The notes under the pieces were generated by a model, which searched no databases, was not told the DNA's origin, and saw only the letters and a list, made by a program, of their open reading frames with translations. This document shows, in pieces, positions 1-5,692 of a DNA stretch of 13,960 bases. How positions within the stretch are numbered: the first letter of the stretch is position 1; the number at the start of each line of letters is the position of its first letter. Made by a program: the position numbers and the translations under genes. Origin of the DNA: Chromatiaceae bacterium (GTDB lineage: Bacteria > Pseudomonadota > Gammaproteobacteria > Chromatiales > Chromatiaceae); assembly GCA_024235315.1 (NCBI GenBank), contig JACKMP010000017.1, positions 1 through 13,960 of the forward strand, in the 5' to 3' direction.

Positions 1-1
1 A

Positions 2-132
2 GCCACCGTCACCAGTGCCCTGGCCGACGGCAAGTCATTGATTCAACGCCATAGGATGGTCAAGGATGCGGGCAAGGCGCAGATCGAAAGCGATGAGCTG
101 CATCGTTGTCAATTAAGACGATGGTGCCGTAG
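2..132 (+). pseudogene. C-terminal part of a BolA-family protein, 5' end outside the window, frameshifted
   Basis: The open frame entering from the left edge reads SALADGKSLIQRHRMVKDAG and then AQIESDELH. This resembles the C-terminal half of BolA/IbaG-type proteins, in which an (R/K)HRMV helix precedes a conserved HAL/HAV strand. After the His codon at 101-103 the frame runs on into nonsense. If one base is restored there, the sequence reads HALSIKTMVP and stops at TAG 130-132, which is the family pattern. I therefore see a one-base deletion, or a sequencing error, in the final strand. BolA proteins bind monothiol glutaredoxins and Fe-S clusters, or act as DNA-binding regulators. Only about 43 codons are visible, so the assignment rests on one short motif and on the frame restoration. 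Confidence 0.4.
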
Positions 133-155
133 GGCTCTGTTTTTTGTGAATAATC

Positions 156-1278
156 GGGTCAGGTCTTGCATTGCCGCGAGCCCAGTTGGACAGACAGCCC
201 CATGGCCATTAGTTGTCGCACGGCGCGACTGGCCGTTGCGTAGCTCGCCTGGAAATAATCGGCGATCTCGCGCATGGCGTAGCCGCCGCTCAGGTATAAG
301 TCCGCGCCATGGTTTCGCGGCTATCCCGGTAATTGGCCTCCTGTTTCGTCAACGGCTTCGCCAAGGTGTGACGATGGGCGCGCAGGCTTCGTTTAATCCA
401 TTGCCGTCAGTCGTCTGCGTGGAGACAATCTGCTTGACGAGGGCCTCGCTGCCCAGGAACAGCCGGTGCCGAAGACCCTCCCAGCTCGGTGCCTGTCCGA
501 CTCCAGTGCGCACGAAATCAACGTAGCGCATTCGGGCTTTGTACCGCTGCTGGCCAAATTGACTAAGCAGCCCGCCTGTCGTCGGCCATGACGGTGTCGG
601 TGTCACACCGCTCATTGCTGCGTAACTGCTCCAACGCTACTTGGCTGCATCTGCCACCATGCCAGCGCGCGCAGGCTCGAGCGCGAAATAGCACACGAGT
701 TCCAAAAGGTGCGTTTCGCGCTCCACAAGTATGCCCTTGAACCGCCCCTGGAACAGGTGGCCGACGAGCCCATGGCGGCGGTTGAAACGCTGCGTATAAA
801 CGCCGTTCAGTTGTCGCATGCCGTGCGAAAGGTTGGCATCCGGAGTTTCGACGACGACGTGGTAGTGGTTGGTCATCTGGCAGTAGGCATGGCAGCGCCA
901 GTTGAGCCGCTCGCAAACCTGCTCGAGCAGCGTTTGCCAGTCCTCGCGGTCGCTGTTGTCGTGGAAGATATCCTCACGGCGATCGCCTCGCGATGTCACG
1001 TGGTAGAGGGCACCGGCGAGATCGATGCGAAGCGGCCTGGTCATCGTTGCAGGCCCGATTCGAACGGGACGGGTTCGGCACCTGGTGCCCCGGTCAGGGG
1101 CGAAATTGCTCGCAGAGAGTAGCGCATGTGACGAAACAGTTCCTTTGTTTGTCAGCGGGTAGGTGAGCCAAGGATGACACAATAGAGAACGAAAAGAAAA
1201 CCATGTCGGCCAATATCGGCCTGCTTGCCGCGTCCCCATGACCTGCGGAAAAGGATGTGGCAATGCAAGACCTGACCC
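156..1278. mobile_element. RAYT-bearing repeat element, copy 1 (full length, transposase dead)
   Basis: The segment is bounded by a perfect 20-bp inverted repeat: GGGTCAGGTCTTGCATTGCC at 156-175 and its exact reverse complement at 1259-1278. Inside lies a decayed Y1-family (REP-associated) transposase gene on the minus strand, followed by about 215 bp of non-coding sequence (1045-1258). That non-coding right end recurs at 2037-2215 and, more diverged, at 3805-3913, which makes this the probable parent of the two shorter copies. The stop codon of the transposase lies inside the left repeat. Element edges were set from the inverted repeat. A further CAGGTCCC just outside the right end is shared with copy 2, so the true edge may be several bases further out. 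Confidence 0.75.
159..1044 (-). pseudogene. REP-associated tyrosine transposase (RAYT, Y1/TnpA_REP family), inactivated
   Basis: Reading leftwards from ATG 1042-1044 the protein begins MTRPLRIDLAGALYHVTSRG and carries the HUH-type signature MTNHYHVVVETP, then QGRFKGILVE and YFALEPARAGMV. This is the standard RAYT order. An in-frame TAG at 637-639 interrupts AAK/RWSSY, where relatives have a Trp codon. The same frame then continues through LLSQFGQQRYKARMRYVDF and WEGLRHRLFLGSEALV. Two later single-base frame changes, near 350 and near 305, are needed to recover KPLTKQEANYRDSRE and then the C-terminal helix-turn-helix YAMREIADYFQASYATASRA, ending QCKT-stop at 159-161. RAYTs are single-strand DNA endonucleases/transposases linked to REP and REPIN sequences. 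With one nonsense codon and two frameshifts this copy cannot make full-length enzyme. Confidence 0.85.
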
Positions 1279-1284
1279 AGGTCC

Positions 1285-1722
1285 CTAGGGAGCGGGTACT
1301 TCTCGTTTGAAAGGATTTGCCACGATGACGCCGTCGAGGTCTTGCCCATCCTGCAGGTCTTCGCTCAACAGGTAACGGCAGCCCAGTTGCTGGGCGGCGC
1401 CAACGATTAATGCATCCCACCAGGACAGCTGAAAGCGCGATTCGGCGACCCATGCCCGCTCGAGCAGCGGCAGGTCTGCCGCTACGGGCTGCCACACGGC
1501 CAGATCCCGGACGTCGCCGCGCGCCGTGTCGGCCGCCAGGCCCGGCCGGAGGCGGCGCGTGACGACCTGATAGTACTCCTGGAGAACCTGGGTGCTGAGA
1601 CGGCCCTGGTGTGTCTGCCAAAGAAACGTCAACCAGTCACGCGCACGTGCCTGCTTTTGCGCTTCGCCAGCATCCCGCGCATAGACCAGCACATTGGTAT
1701 CAACGAAGAATGGACCGGTCAT
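1285..1722 (-). CDS. PIN-domain toxin (VapC-type ribonuclease)
   Basis: A 145-residue PIN-domain protein, the toxin of a type II module. VapC toxins are Mg-dependent endoribonucleases that cut tRNA or rRNA. The acidic residues expected for the active site are visible: Asp8 in FFVDTNVLVY, Glu49 in LQEYYQVV, Asp103 in WWDALIVGAA, and Glu121/Asp122 in LLSEDLQDG. It appears intact. The ATG at 1720-1722 lies inside the 3' end of the CopG-like antitoxin gene (23-base overlap in another frame), so the two are translationally coupled. I see no clear Shine-Dalgarno sequence ahead of it, which fits coupling. Its TAG stop is only six bases from the inverted repeat that ends RAYT element 1. The exact RNA target cannot be predicted. 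Confidence 0.88.
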   Translation of the reverse strand: MTGPFFVDTNVLVYARDAGEAQKQARARDWLTFLWQTHQGRLSTQVLQEYYQVVTRRLRPGLAADTARGDVRDLAVWQPVAADLPLLERAWVAESRFQLSWWDALIVGAAQQLGCRYLLSEDLQDGQDLDGVIVANPFKREVPAP

Positions 1723-1942
1723 ACAGGCTGTCGCGATCTGGATATTTTTCGTCTTCGTCTTTCAGCATTTCGGGGCCGCGCTCGAGGAAGCGTGCCATGG
1801 CAAGTTGATACTCGCTTTCCTGCACGCGGCGCTCGCGCAACATCTCGCCCACCACCCGTGACACGCTGGTCGCCCTGTTGGCGGCCTGCACGCGGATCCA
1901 CTGGGCAGTGTCCTCGTCGAGCGTTATGGTTACGTTCTTCAT
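1700..1942 (-). CDS. CopG/ribbon-helix-helix antitoxin of the PIN toxin
   Basis: An 80-residue protein starting MKNVTITLDEDTAQWIRVQA. It has a short N-terminal beta strand followed by two helices (through SVSRVVGEMLRERR), the usual ribbon-helix-helix DNA-binding layout at about residues 1-40. An acidic C-terminal tail (about 45-80, EMLKDEDEKYPDRDSL) is the part that normally wraps the toxin. The antitoxin gene is upstream and overlaps the PIN gene. The ATG at 1940-1942 was chosen because the RHH strand begins there and a consensus-like promoter lies directly upstream. An upstream extension to 2038 would run through the promoter and into a repeat element. The protein is expected to repress its own promoter with the toxin as co-repressor. 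Confidence 0.82.
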   Translation of the reverse strand: MKNVTITLDEDTAQWIRVQAANRATSVSRVVGEMLRERRVQESEYQLAMARFLERGPEMLKDEDEKYPDRDSLYDRSILR

Positions 1943-1944
1943 GG

Positions 1945-1978
1945 GCACGAACCTAGTGCTCCACGAATCTCGTGTCAA
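1945..1978 (-). promoter_or_regulatory. Sigma-70-type promoter and inverted-repeat operator of the CopG/PIN module
   Basis: On the minus strand TTGACA (1978-1973) is followed after exactly 17 bases by TAGGTT (1955-1950). The promoter overlaps two dyads: CACGA-ATC-TCGTG at 1962-1974 and GCAC-N7-GTGC at 1945-1959. These are plausible binding sites for the ribbon-helix-helix antitoxin. The start codon begins eight bases after the -10 hexamer, so the transcript would have almost no leader. Confidence 0.6.
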
Positions 1979-2017
1979 GTGGGGGGCTGGCGGGGTCCAT
2001 AGAAAGAGATAGAAAGA

Positions 2018-2235
2018 GGTCAGGTCTTGCAATGCCACTTGGGGCCCCGGCTAGGGGTGAGATAGCTCGCAGGGAGTAGCGCATGTGACGAAACAGTTCC
2101 TTTGTTTGTCAGCGGGTAGGTGAGCCAAGGATGGCACGAGAGAGAACGAAACGAAAACCTCGGCGACGAATACTGGCTTGCTTGCCGCGTCCTTATGACG
2201 CGCGGAAACGGATGTGGCAATGCAAGACCTGACCC
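2018..2235. mobile_element. RAYT-related repeat element, copy 2 (MITE-like, no gene)
   Basis: A 218-bp element with 19-bp inverted ends: GGTCAGGTCTTGCAATGCC at 2018-2036, and GGCAATGCAAGACCTGACC plus C at 2216-2235, with one mismatch between the arms. Its interior closely matches 1085-1258 of copy 1, including the run GCATGTGACGAAACAGTTCC. The transposase gene is missing entirely, as expected of an internally deleted, trans-mobilised derivative. It separates the CopG/PIN module from the ParD/ParE module. The bases CAGGTCCC follow the right repeat in both copy 1 and copy 2. Confidence 0.75.
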
Positions 2236-2242
2236 AGGTCCC

Positions 2243-2539
2243 CTAATCCAGAAGCCTTTCGGGTGCATCCATTTCCTCGTGTAGCACACGAACAACGAGC
2301 ACCTCGGGTTCGAGCACTTGGTAAAAAACAGCGTGATGCTCGACCTGCAACCTGCGATATCCGGGAAGAACATGGGCGTAGTTCGCGCCGAGTGATGGAT
2401 GACTGACCAGCTGTTTCATTCCTGCCGCAAGCTGATCCAGGTATTTATCCGCCTGATCAACACCCCATTTTTCGCAGGTATACACCCAAATTCCGATGAG
2501 GTCTGATTCCGCCTTCGGCGTGACGCTCAGCTTGAGCAC
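2243..2539 (-). CDS. parE: ParE/RelE-superfamily toxin
   Basis: A 98-residue protein of the ParE/RelE toxin fold. The pattern is recognisable from KAESDLIGIWVYTCEKWGVDQADKYLDQL (about residues 9-37), HPSLGANYAHVLPGYRRLQV (about 47-66) and the final strands HHAVFYQVLEPEVLVVRVLH. ParE toxins poison DNA gyrase; RelE-like relatives cut mRNA on the ribosome. The ParD-like partner favours ParE. Translation starts at GTG 2539-2537, which shares one base with the TAG stop of the antitoxin gene, so the pair is coupled. The TAG stop is seven bases from the right end of repeat element 2. The frame is intact with no sign of decay. Confidence 0.85.
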   Translation of the reverse strand: MLKLSVTPKAESDLIGIWVYTCEKWGVDQADKYLDQLAAGMKQLVSHPSLGANYAHVLPGYRRLQVEHHAVFYQVLEPEVLVVRVLHEEMDAPERLLD

Positions 2540-2793
2540 TAATCAGCCGCCTTCATCCGCTTGCGGCCGGCTGCCTTGATAGCCGATATATCGAACGGCT
2601 TGGGTTTCCCGCTTGACTCACCGTCAACGAGGGCCTGCCTCAGCGTGACAAGACGTTCCTGGGCCTGCTGGTCTCGCCGGATGAGGTGGCGGATATACTC
2701 ACTATCATTGCCGAAGTGACCACTTTCAATCTGGCCTTTCACCCAGTTGTCTTGTTGTTCAGTCAGCGTGATGGTTTTCCGATGCATGCCCAT
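2539..2793 (-). CDS. parD: ParD-type ribbon-helix-helix antitoxin
   Basis: An 84-residue antitoxin. It begins MGMHRKTITLTEQQDNWVKG and continues through ESGHFGNDSEYIRHLIRRDQ, the typical ParD strand-helix-helix with its S/D-EYIR motif (about residues 5-48). A charged C-terminal segment binds the toxin. ATG 2793-2791 is preferred because AGGAG lies eight bases upstream; a second ATG six bases further in is also possible. ParD normally neutralises ParE and represses the operon by binding an inverted repeat in the promoter, and a candidate dyad lies at 2820-2834. The stop codon overlaps the toxin start by one base. Confidence 0.85.
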   Translation of the reverse strand: MGMHRKTITLTEQQDNWVKGQIESGHFGNDSEYIRHLIRRDQQAQERLVTLRQALVDGESSGKPKPFDISAIKAAGRKRMKAAD

Positions 2794-3097
2794 AGCGGGT
2801 GCTCCTAACACAGTAAAAGTATGACAATATCATATCATTCGCTTGCGCCGAGTCACTACCCAGACCTGACAGGAGCCCTCTTGTACGGGCGAACTGTGCG
2901 CACGGTTTGATAAGGGGGGGCAGTTGACATGGTTAAGTACCGTCTATTGAGGCGCCGCCAGACGAAAGGAGCGGCAACACATAGGCCGGGGCTACGGTGG
3001 TGTAACCTGTCCTCTACTCTACCTGTTCCTGCTGTTCCGCAACCGCTGGCATGGGATAGTTGAAAACCAATCCGGACTTCGTTGTGGAGTGAATTAC
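2794..3097. other. Intergenic region between divergent parDE and mntA/hepT
   Basis: About 300 bases without a supported gene. It holds the ParD operator candidate (2820-2834) and a short CAGACCTGAC at 2861-2870 that resembles a worn end of the repeat elements. A TTGACA at 2924-2929 has only poor -10 candidates downstream. GGAG at 3086-3089 is the ribosome binding site for mntA. Short frames here show no recognisable protein. Confidence 0.5.
2820..2834. promoter_or_regulatory. Candidate ParD operator
   Basis: The 15-bp inverted repeat TATGA-CAATA-TCATA lies 26 bases upstream of the parD ATG, in an AT-rich patch that also holds a repeated ATATC. Position and symmetry suit an autoregulatory site for a ribbon-helix-helix antitoxin. 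No convincing -35/-10 pair could be fixed around it. Confidence 0.4.
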
Positions 3098-3388
3098 ATG
3101 AAACCGTCCGCAGTCTTTGCCACCAACCGGGAGGCTATCCGCCATGTGGTGGAGTCCCACCACGCCTGCAATGCGCGCGTGTTCGGTTCCGTTGTCCACG
3201 GCGACGATACCGAGGGCAGCGACTTGGATATTCTTGTCGACCCTACGCCGGAAACGACACTGTTCGACATCGGTGCGATCCGGCATGAACTGCTGCAATT
3301 GCTGGGTGTACCAGTGGACGTGGTGACCCCCAATGCGCTGCCGGAAGGGTTTCGAGCAGCGGTGTTGGCCGAGGCGGTGCCGGTATGA
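3098..3388 (+). CDS. mntA: MntA-type minimal nucleotidyltransferase antitoxin
   Basis: A 96-residue minimal nucleotidyltransferase. The active-site signature is complete: Gly30-Ser31 in VFGSVVHG, then Asp42 and Asp44 in GSDLDILVD (GS-x10-DxD), with a third candidate acidic residue, Asp74, in VPVDVV. In characterised MntA/HepT pairs this enzyme transfers AMP to a tyrosine next to the HEPN active site of the partner and so silences it. ATG 3098 was chosen over GTG 3089 because GGAG at 3086-3089 lies eight bases upstream. Its stop overlaps the hepT start in an ATGA arrangement (3385-3388), so the two genes form a coupled operon. The frame is intact. Confidence 0.87.
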   Translation: MKPSAVFATNREAIRHVVESHHACNARVFGSVVHGDDTEGSDLDILVDPTPETTLFDIGAIRHELLQLLGVPVDVVTPNALPEGFRAAVLAEAVPV

Positions 3389-3768
3389 ACCATGGCCAAC
3401 AACGCTTGACGGGCTACCTGGCGCATATCCTGAAGGCCATCGAGCGCATTGACCGCTACACCGGGGGTATGAGCGAAAAAGCGTTCCTGGGCGACGAGAT
3501 GGCCCAGGATGCCGTGATCCGCAACTTCGAGATCATCGGCGAAGCCAGTCACAACATTGAGACGCACTTCCCCGAGTTCGCCGCCACCCATCCGGAATTG
3601 CCCCTGGCGTTCGCTTACCAAATGCGCAACGCGGTCTCGCATGGCTACTTCAAGGTGGATCTGCAAGTCGTCTGGAAGACGATTCACCGCGATCTGCCAG
3701 GACTGTATCAGCAAGTGCGTGAACTTGTTCGAGACCTGCATGACGGTGACGACGACGGGACGGATTGA
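3385..3768 (+). CDS. hepT: HepT-type HEPN ribonuclease toxin
   Basis: A 127-residue all-helical HEPN protein (DUF86/HepT family). It carries the catalytic RX4HXY motif: Arg81, His86 and Tyr88 in MRNAVSHGYFKV. The Tyr is the residue that the partner MntA is known to modify with AMP in characterised systems. Upstream helices VIRNFEIIGEASHNI (about residues 44-58) match the family. HepT toxins act as RNases, with tRNA or mRNA reported as target depending on the system. The start ATG overlaps the mntA stop. A worn copy of the repeat element begins 22 bases after the TGA. All motif residues are present, so the toxin is predicted to be active when unmodified. Confidence 0.87.
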   Translation: MNHGQQRLTGYLAHILKAIERIDRYTGGMSEKAFLGDEMAQDAVIRNFEIIGEASHNIETHFPEFAATHPELPLAFAYQMRNAVSHGYFKVDLQVVWKTIHRDLPGLYQQVRELVRDLHDGDDDGTD

Positions 3769-3790
3769 CAGATTGAAAATCCAAGCGTTA

Positions 3791-3933
3791 GGTCATGCAA
3801 TGCCATCAGCGGGTAAGTATGCCAAGCATGGCATGAGGGAGAACGAAAGGGTGAACAGTGGCGACGAATGCCGGCTTGCTTGGTGTGCCCTTATGACGTG
3901 CGGGAAAAGATGTGGCAATGCAAGACCTGACCC
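3791..3933. mobile_element. RAYT-related repeat element, copy 3 (worn, MITE-like)
   Basis: The right end GGCAATGCAAGACCTGACCC (3914-3933) is identical to that of copies 1 and 2. The left end is reduced to GGTCATGCAATGCC, about five bases short of the full repeat. The interior matches the right part of copies 1 and 2 in order: a TCAGCGGGTA block, a GAGAACGAAA block, GGCGACGAAT and CTTATGACG. Clear base changes make it older or faster-diverging. No gene is present. It sits between hepT and the control region of the PEP-CTERM gene. Confidence 0.65.
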
Positions 3934-3949
3934 TGTTCCGTGACCTGAG

Positions 3950-3966
3950 TGTCAGGGATTTTTACA
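3950..3966. promoter_or_regulatory. Candidate upstream activator site for the sigma-54 promoter
   Basis: TGTCAGGGATTTTTACA forms an imperfect dyad, TGTnA-N7-TnACA, about 110 bases upstream of the sigma-54-like promoter at 4075. That is the usual spacing for an enhancer-binding protein site. In PEP-CTERM systems the PrsK/PrsR two-component pair is the regulator to suspect. The assignment rests on position and symmetry only. Confidence 0.35.
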
Positions 3967-4074
3967 CGGACGACCCTTCATAAGACGGGCGTGATCTTTT
4001 TAGTGTCTGGCCATCGCCATAAAAGTTTATTTAAAACAATATCCTACAGATTTTTTCTTGTCGGCCTGAGGAGT

Positions 4075-4091
4075 TGGCATTCGATGTGCTT
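4075..4091 (+). promoter_or_regulatory. Sigma-54 (RpoN) -24/-12 promoter candidate for the PEP-CTERM gene
   Basis: TGGCATTCGATGTGCTT has the GG and GC doublets at the required spacing (4076-4077 and 4088-4089) and a near-consensus TGGCA block. Transcription would begin near 4101, giving a leader of about 70 bases. RpoN control of PEP-CTERM genes is known in floc-forming bacteria, which raises the credibility of the match. Confidence 0.6.
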
Positions 4092-4109
4092 AATAAGTGA
4101 GCGAAGGCA

Positions 4110-4131
4110 AGTGTCGGCGAAGCCAGACACT
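4110..4131 (+). other. Leader hairpin in the PEP-CTERM mRNA
   Basis: AGTGTC-GGC-GAA-GCC-A-GACACT folds into a nine-pair stem with one bulged A and a GAA loop. It would sit near the 5' end of a transcript started at the sigma-54 site. A 5' stem of this kind often protects an mRNA; a regulatory role cannot be shown from sequence. Confidence 0.45.
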
Positions 4132-4171
4132 CGCCACGAGTTTCGCACTTCGTATCGCTTTGGAGAACAGA

Positions 4172-5218
4172 ATGAAAACTTTTCGTGTAGCAGCACTAGC
4201 ACTCGCGCTGGCCGGAACGGCCAACGCCGGACCATTCGTAATCAACACCACTCAAGATTTCTCGGGGAACCATTCCGCGTCTACTTCGGGAGTAAACGCG
4301 TTTGGGTACTCCGGCACGCGTGCCACGTCCTTTTATTCCTGGGCCGGCGCGTCGGGTTCCCCACTGACAGGTGGATCCGCAACAGGTCTGGTTGTTGATA
4401 CAAACAAAACGTCATTGATGAATTCTCTGGGGTTTGCGACCCTTACGGCTGGCCCGCTGACCGCAGTGGATGGTTCAGCTTTTAACTTGCCAACGCAGGC
4501 TGTTCCGCCTTTGAATCCATCTACCCAGATGTACTATCCGAATGCAATCAGCAGCGGAGAGAAGAACATCGATACCCTCAACCCTTGGGCATCTGGAGGG
4601 TTTGGTGATCCCCAGCAAACGAATAACTACGCGAGTAATTGGCAGCTTACTTACGAATACGTACTGAATGGTGCAATCGGGGCGGGATGTAGCAACGGCG
4701 ATCCGATCTGCTTCAACAGCGGCTTTTTTGAAGTGTTCTATTCGGATTCCACCGGCGTGAGCAACAAGAAAGTGCTTCAAGTCAACGTGACTGGTTCCGA
4801 TGTCCAGCCGACCAATCTTTATGTGTTGGGCGAAGTTGACTATAGCTGGCTCGTTGGGGCTGATACTTTTGTTGAAAATTTTCTCGTTGATGTGGATAGT
4901 GGCGATAGCTTCTTTGACATCTGGACCAATGGTGGCACGGGGGCGATTGATTTTGTTCTCGACTCTAATGTTAACCCGCCGGTTCCGACTTTCACGGACG
5001 ATGTCGTTGCAACAAATGACGTCGGCGGTCTTTACTCGATTCCAGATGGGATGGGCGGCAGCACGACGGTTGGTCAGTGGGCAGTTCGTCAAACCACCCT
5101 TGATGGCAGTGCCGAGTTCATCACCGTCCCTGAGCCGAATATCGTAATGCTGCTGGGTAGTGGCTTGATCGGAGTGGGTTTCGCCACCCGCAAAAGGAAG
5201 CTCGCATCGGCCGCATAA
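4172..5218 (+). CDS. PEP-CTERM sorted extracellular protein
   Basis: A 348-residue secreted protein. The N-terminus, MKTFRVAALALALAGTANA followed by GPFVINTT, is a signal peptide with an AxA-type cleavage site near residue 19. The C-terminus is a textbook PEP-CTERM signal: VPEP (about 319-322), a short membrane segment IVMLLGSGLIGVGFA, and the basic tail RKRK. Exosortase cuts at the PEP motif and passes the protein to the surface or the extracellular matrix. The body is rich in Ser, Thr, Asn and Gly, with two cysteines close together (GAGCSNGDPIC) that could pair. Its start and the FFEVFYSD segment recall the flocculation-associated PepA group, but I cannot confirm that. ATG 4172 was chosen over upstream in-frame starts because GGAGA precedes it and the signal peptide begins there. 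AT content is higher than in the neighbouring genes. Confidence 0.9.
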   Translation: MKTFRVAALALALAGTANAGPFVINTTQDFSGNHSASTSGVNAFGYSGTRATSFYSWAGASGSPLTGGSATGLVVDTNKTSLMNSLGFATLTAGPLTAVDGSAFNLPTQAVPPLNPSTQMYYPNAISSGEKNIDTLNPWASGGFGDPQQTNNYASNWQLTYEYVLNGAIGAGCSNGDPICFNSGFFEVFYSDSTGVSNKKVLQVNVTGSDVQPTNLYVLGEVDYSWLVGADTFVENFLVDVDSGDSFFDIWTNGGTGAIDFVLDSNVNPPVPTFTDDVVATNDVGGLYSIPDGMGGSTTVGQWAVRQTTLDGSAEFITVPEPNIVMLLGSGLIGVGFATRKRKLASAA

Positions 5219-5236
5219 GATAGTGGTTGGTACTGT

Positions 5237-5252
5237 CCACTCCTCGGAGTGG
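5237..5252 (+). other. Hairpin just after the PEP-CTERM gene
   Basis: CCACTC-CTCG-GAGTGG is a perfect six-pair stem with a tetraloop, 18 bases after the PEP-CTERM stop codon. There is no T-run after it. It probably adds 3'-end stability ahead of the true terminator at 5264. Confidence 0.5.
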
Positions 5253-5263
5253 GCGAAGAAATC

Positions 5264-5298
5264 TAGCCCTCGCCGTTTTAGCGAGGGCTATTTTTTTT
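5264..5298 (+). terminator. Rho-independent terminator of the PEP-CTERM gene
   Basis: TAGCCCTCGC (5264-5273) pairs perfectly with GCGAGGGCTA (5281-5290) around a seven-base loop, and eight T residues follow (5291-5298). The ten-pair GC-rich stem and the T-run make a strong intrinsic terminator for rightward transcription. The T-run also forms Lys codons near the end of the leftward ThiF remnant. Confidence 0.9.
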
Positions 5299-5602
5299 GA
5301 CCAGTTGGCGATTAGCTTCCTCGCAAGTTTGATTGCAACTATTTGCAATGGATTGGCATTTCCGCCGGGTCTCCAGCTCTTTACTAACTTGCCGCGATAT
5401 GGGTCGAATTGGATTCCTCTTGGAGCTACTCTCAGATTCCCTCTTTTCAACAGCATTTTGAGAATTTGTGTGCCCGCTATTCCGGCGCAAATGTCGCATG
5501 CCATCGGTGTTGATGGTCCTCGATGCTCCACCATATCAACAGCTTCCCTGGCAACGAGATAGCTTTTTTGCAGCATTGCGGGCATTGCGGGCATTGCGGG
5601 CA
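5292..5602 (-). pseudogene. C-terminal remnant of a second ThiF/E1-like gene
   Basis: The minus-strand frame contains LQKSYLVAREAVDMVEHRGP, then STPMACDICAGIAGTQILKM, QFDPYRGKLVKSW and NANPLQIVAIKLARKL. It aligns collinearly with the last third of the intact ThiF-like protein at 5693-6553 (about residues 193-280). Identity is clearly well below that of a recent duplicate. The N-terminal nucleotide-binding part is absent. Homology begins exactly at the PAMLQ position, where PAM has been expanded to three copies, and just outside are two tandem 19-bp repeats related to the RAYT element ends. No ribosome binding site or sensible start exists. The frame runs on through the terminator without family similarity, so I treat it as a relic of a tandem paralogue. 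Confidence 0.75.
5573..5599. repeat. Three tandem copies of a 9-bp unit
   Basis: GCATTGCGG is repeated perfectly three times (5573-5581, 5582-5590, 5591-5599). On the minus strand it encodes PAM PAM PAM at the start of the ThiF remnant. The intact paralogue has a single PAM at this point, so this is a local slippage expansion at the breakpoint. Confidence 0.85.
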
Positions 5603-5640
5603 AAGCAGGGGTCAGGTCTTGAAGCAGGGGTCAGGTCTTG
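5603..5640. repeat. Two tandem 19-bp copies related to the RAYT element end
   Basis: AAGCAGGGGTCAGGTCTTG occurs twice in a row without mismatch (5603-5621, 5622-5640). Its core GGGTCAGGTCTTG is the outer part of the inverted repeats at 156, 2018 and 1259. No partner end in the opposite orientation lies nearby, so these are solitary element ends. They sit exactly between the ThiF remnant and the intact ThiF-like gene. Confidence 0.8.
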
Positions 5641-5692
5641 CACCACCACTCCGGCGCAGCTGCGTAGTATGTTAAAAAAATGTGAGGTCTTC

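Noticed and set aside
38..615. Open frames on both strands taken as separate small genes
   Set aside because: The plus frame is the frameshifted bolA tail running into the RAYT element; the minus frame at 349-615 is the middle of the broken RAYT gene, in frame with the part before the TAG.
2924..2952. TTGACA as promoter for mntA/hepT
   Set aside because: No acceptable -10 hexamer at 16-18 bases, and the gene starts about 150 bases downstream.
156..3933. The repeated elements as a CRISPR array or integron cassettes
   Set aside because: Repeats are irregularly spaced by whole gene modules, are inverted pairs rather than direct unit repeats, and there is no integrase or attC-like structure in the window.
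4475..5092. A 205-codon minus-strand frame
   Set aside because: Antisense of the PEP-CTERM coding sequence, with no recognisable domain.
5121..5603. A 160-codon minus-strand gene
   Set aside because: Only its first part has ThiF homology. It has no usable start, lacks the nucleotide-binding domain, and the last 55 or so codons are antisense to the PEP-CTERM gene end and terminator.
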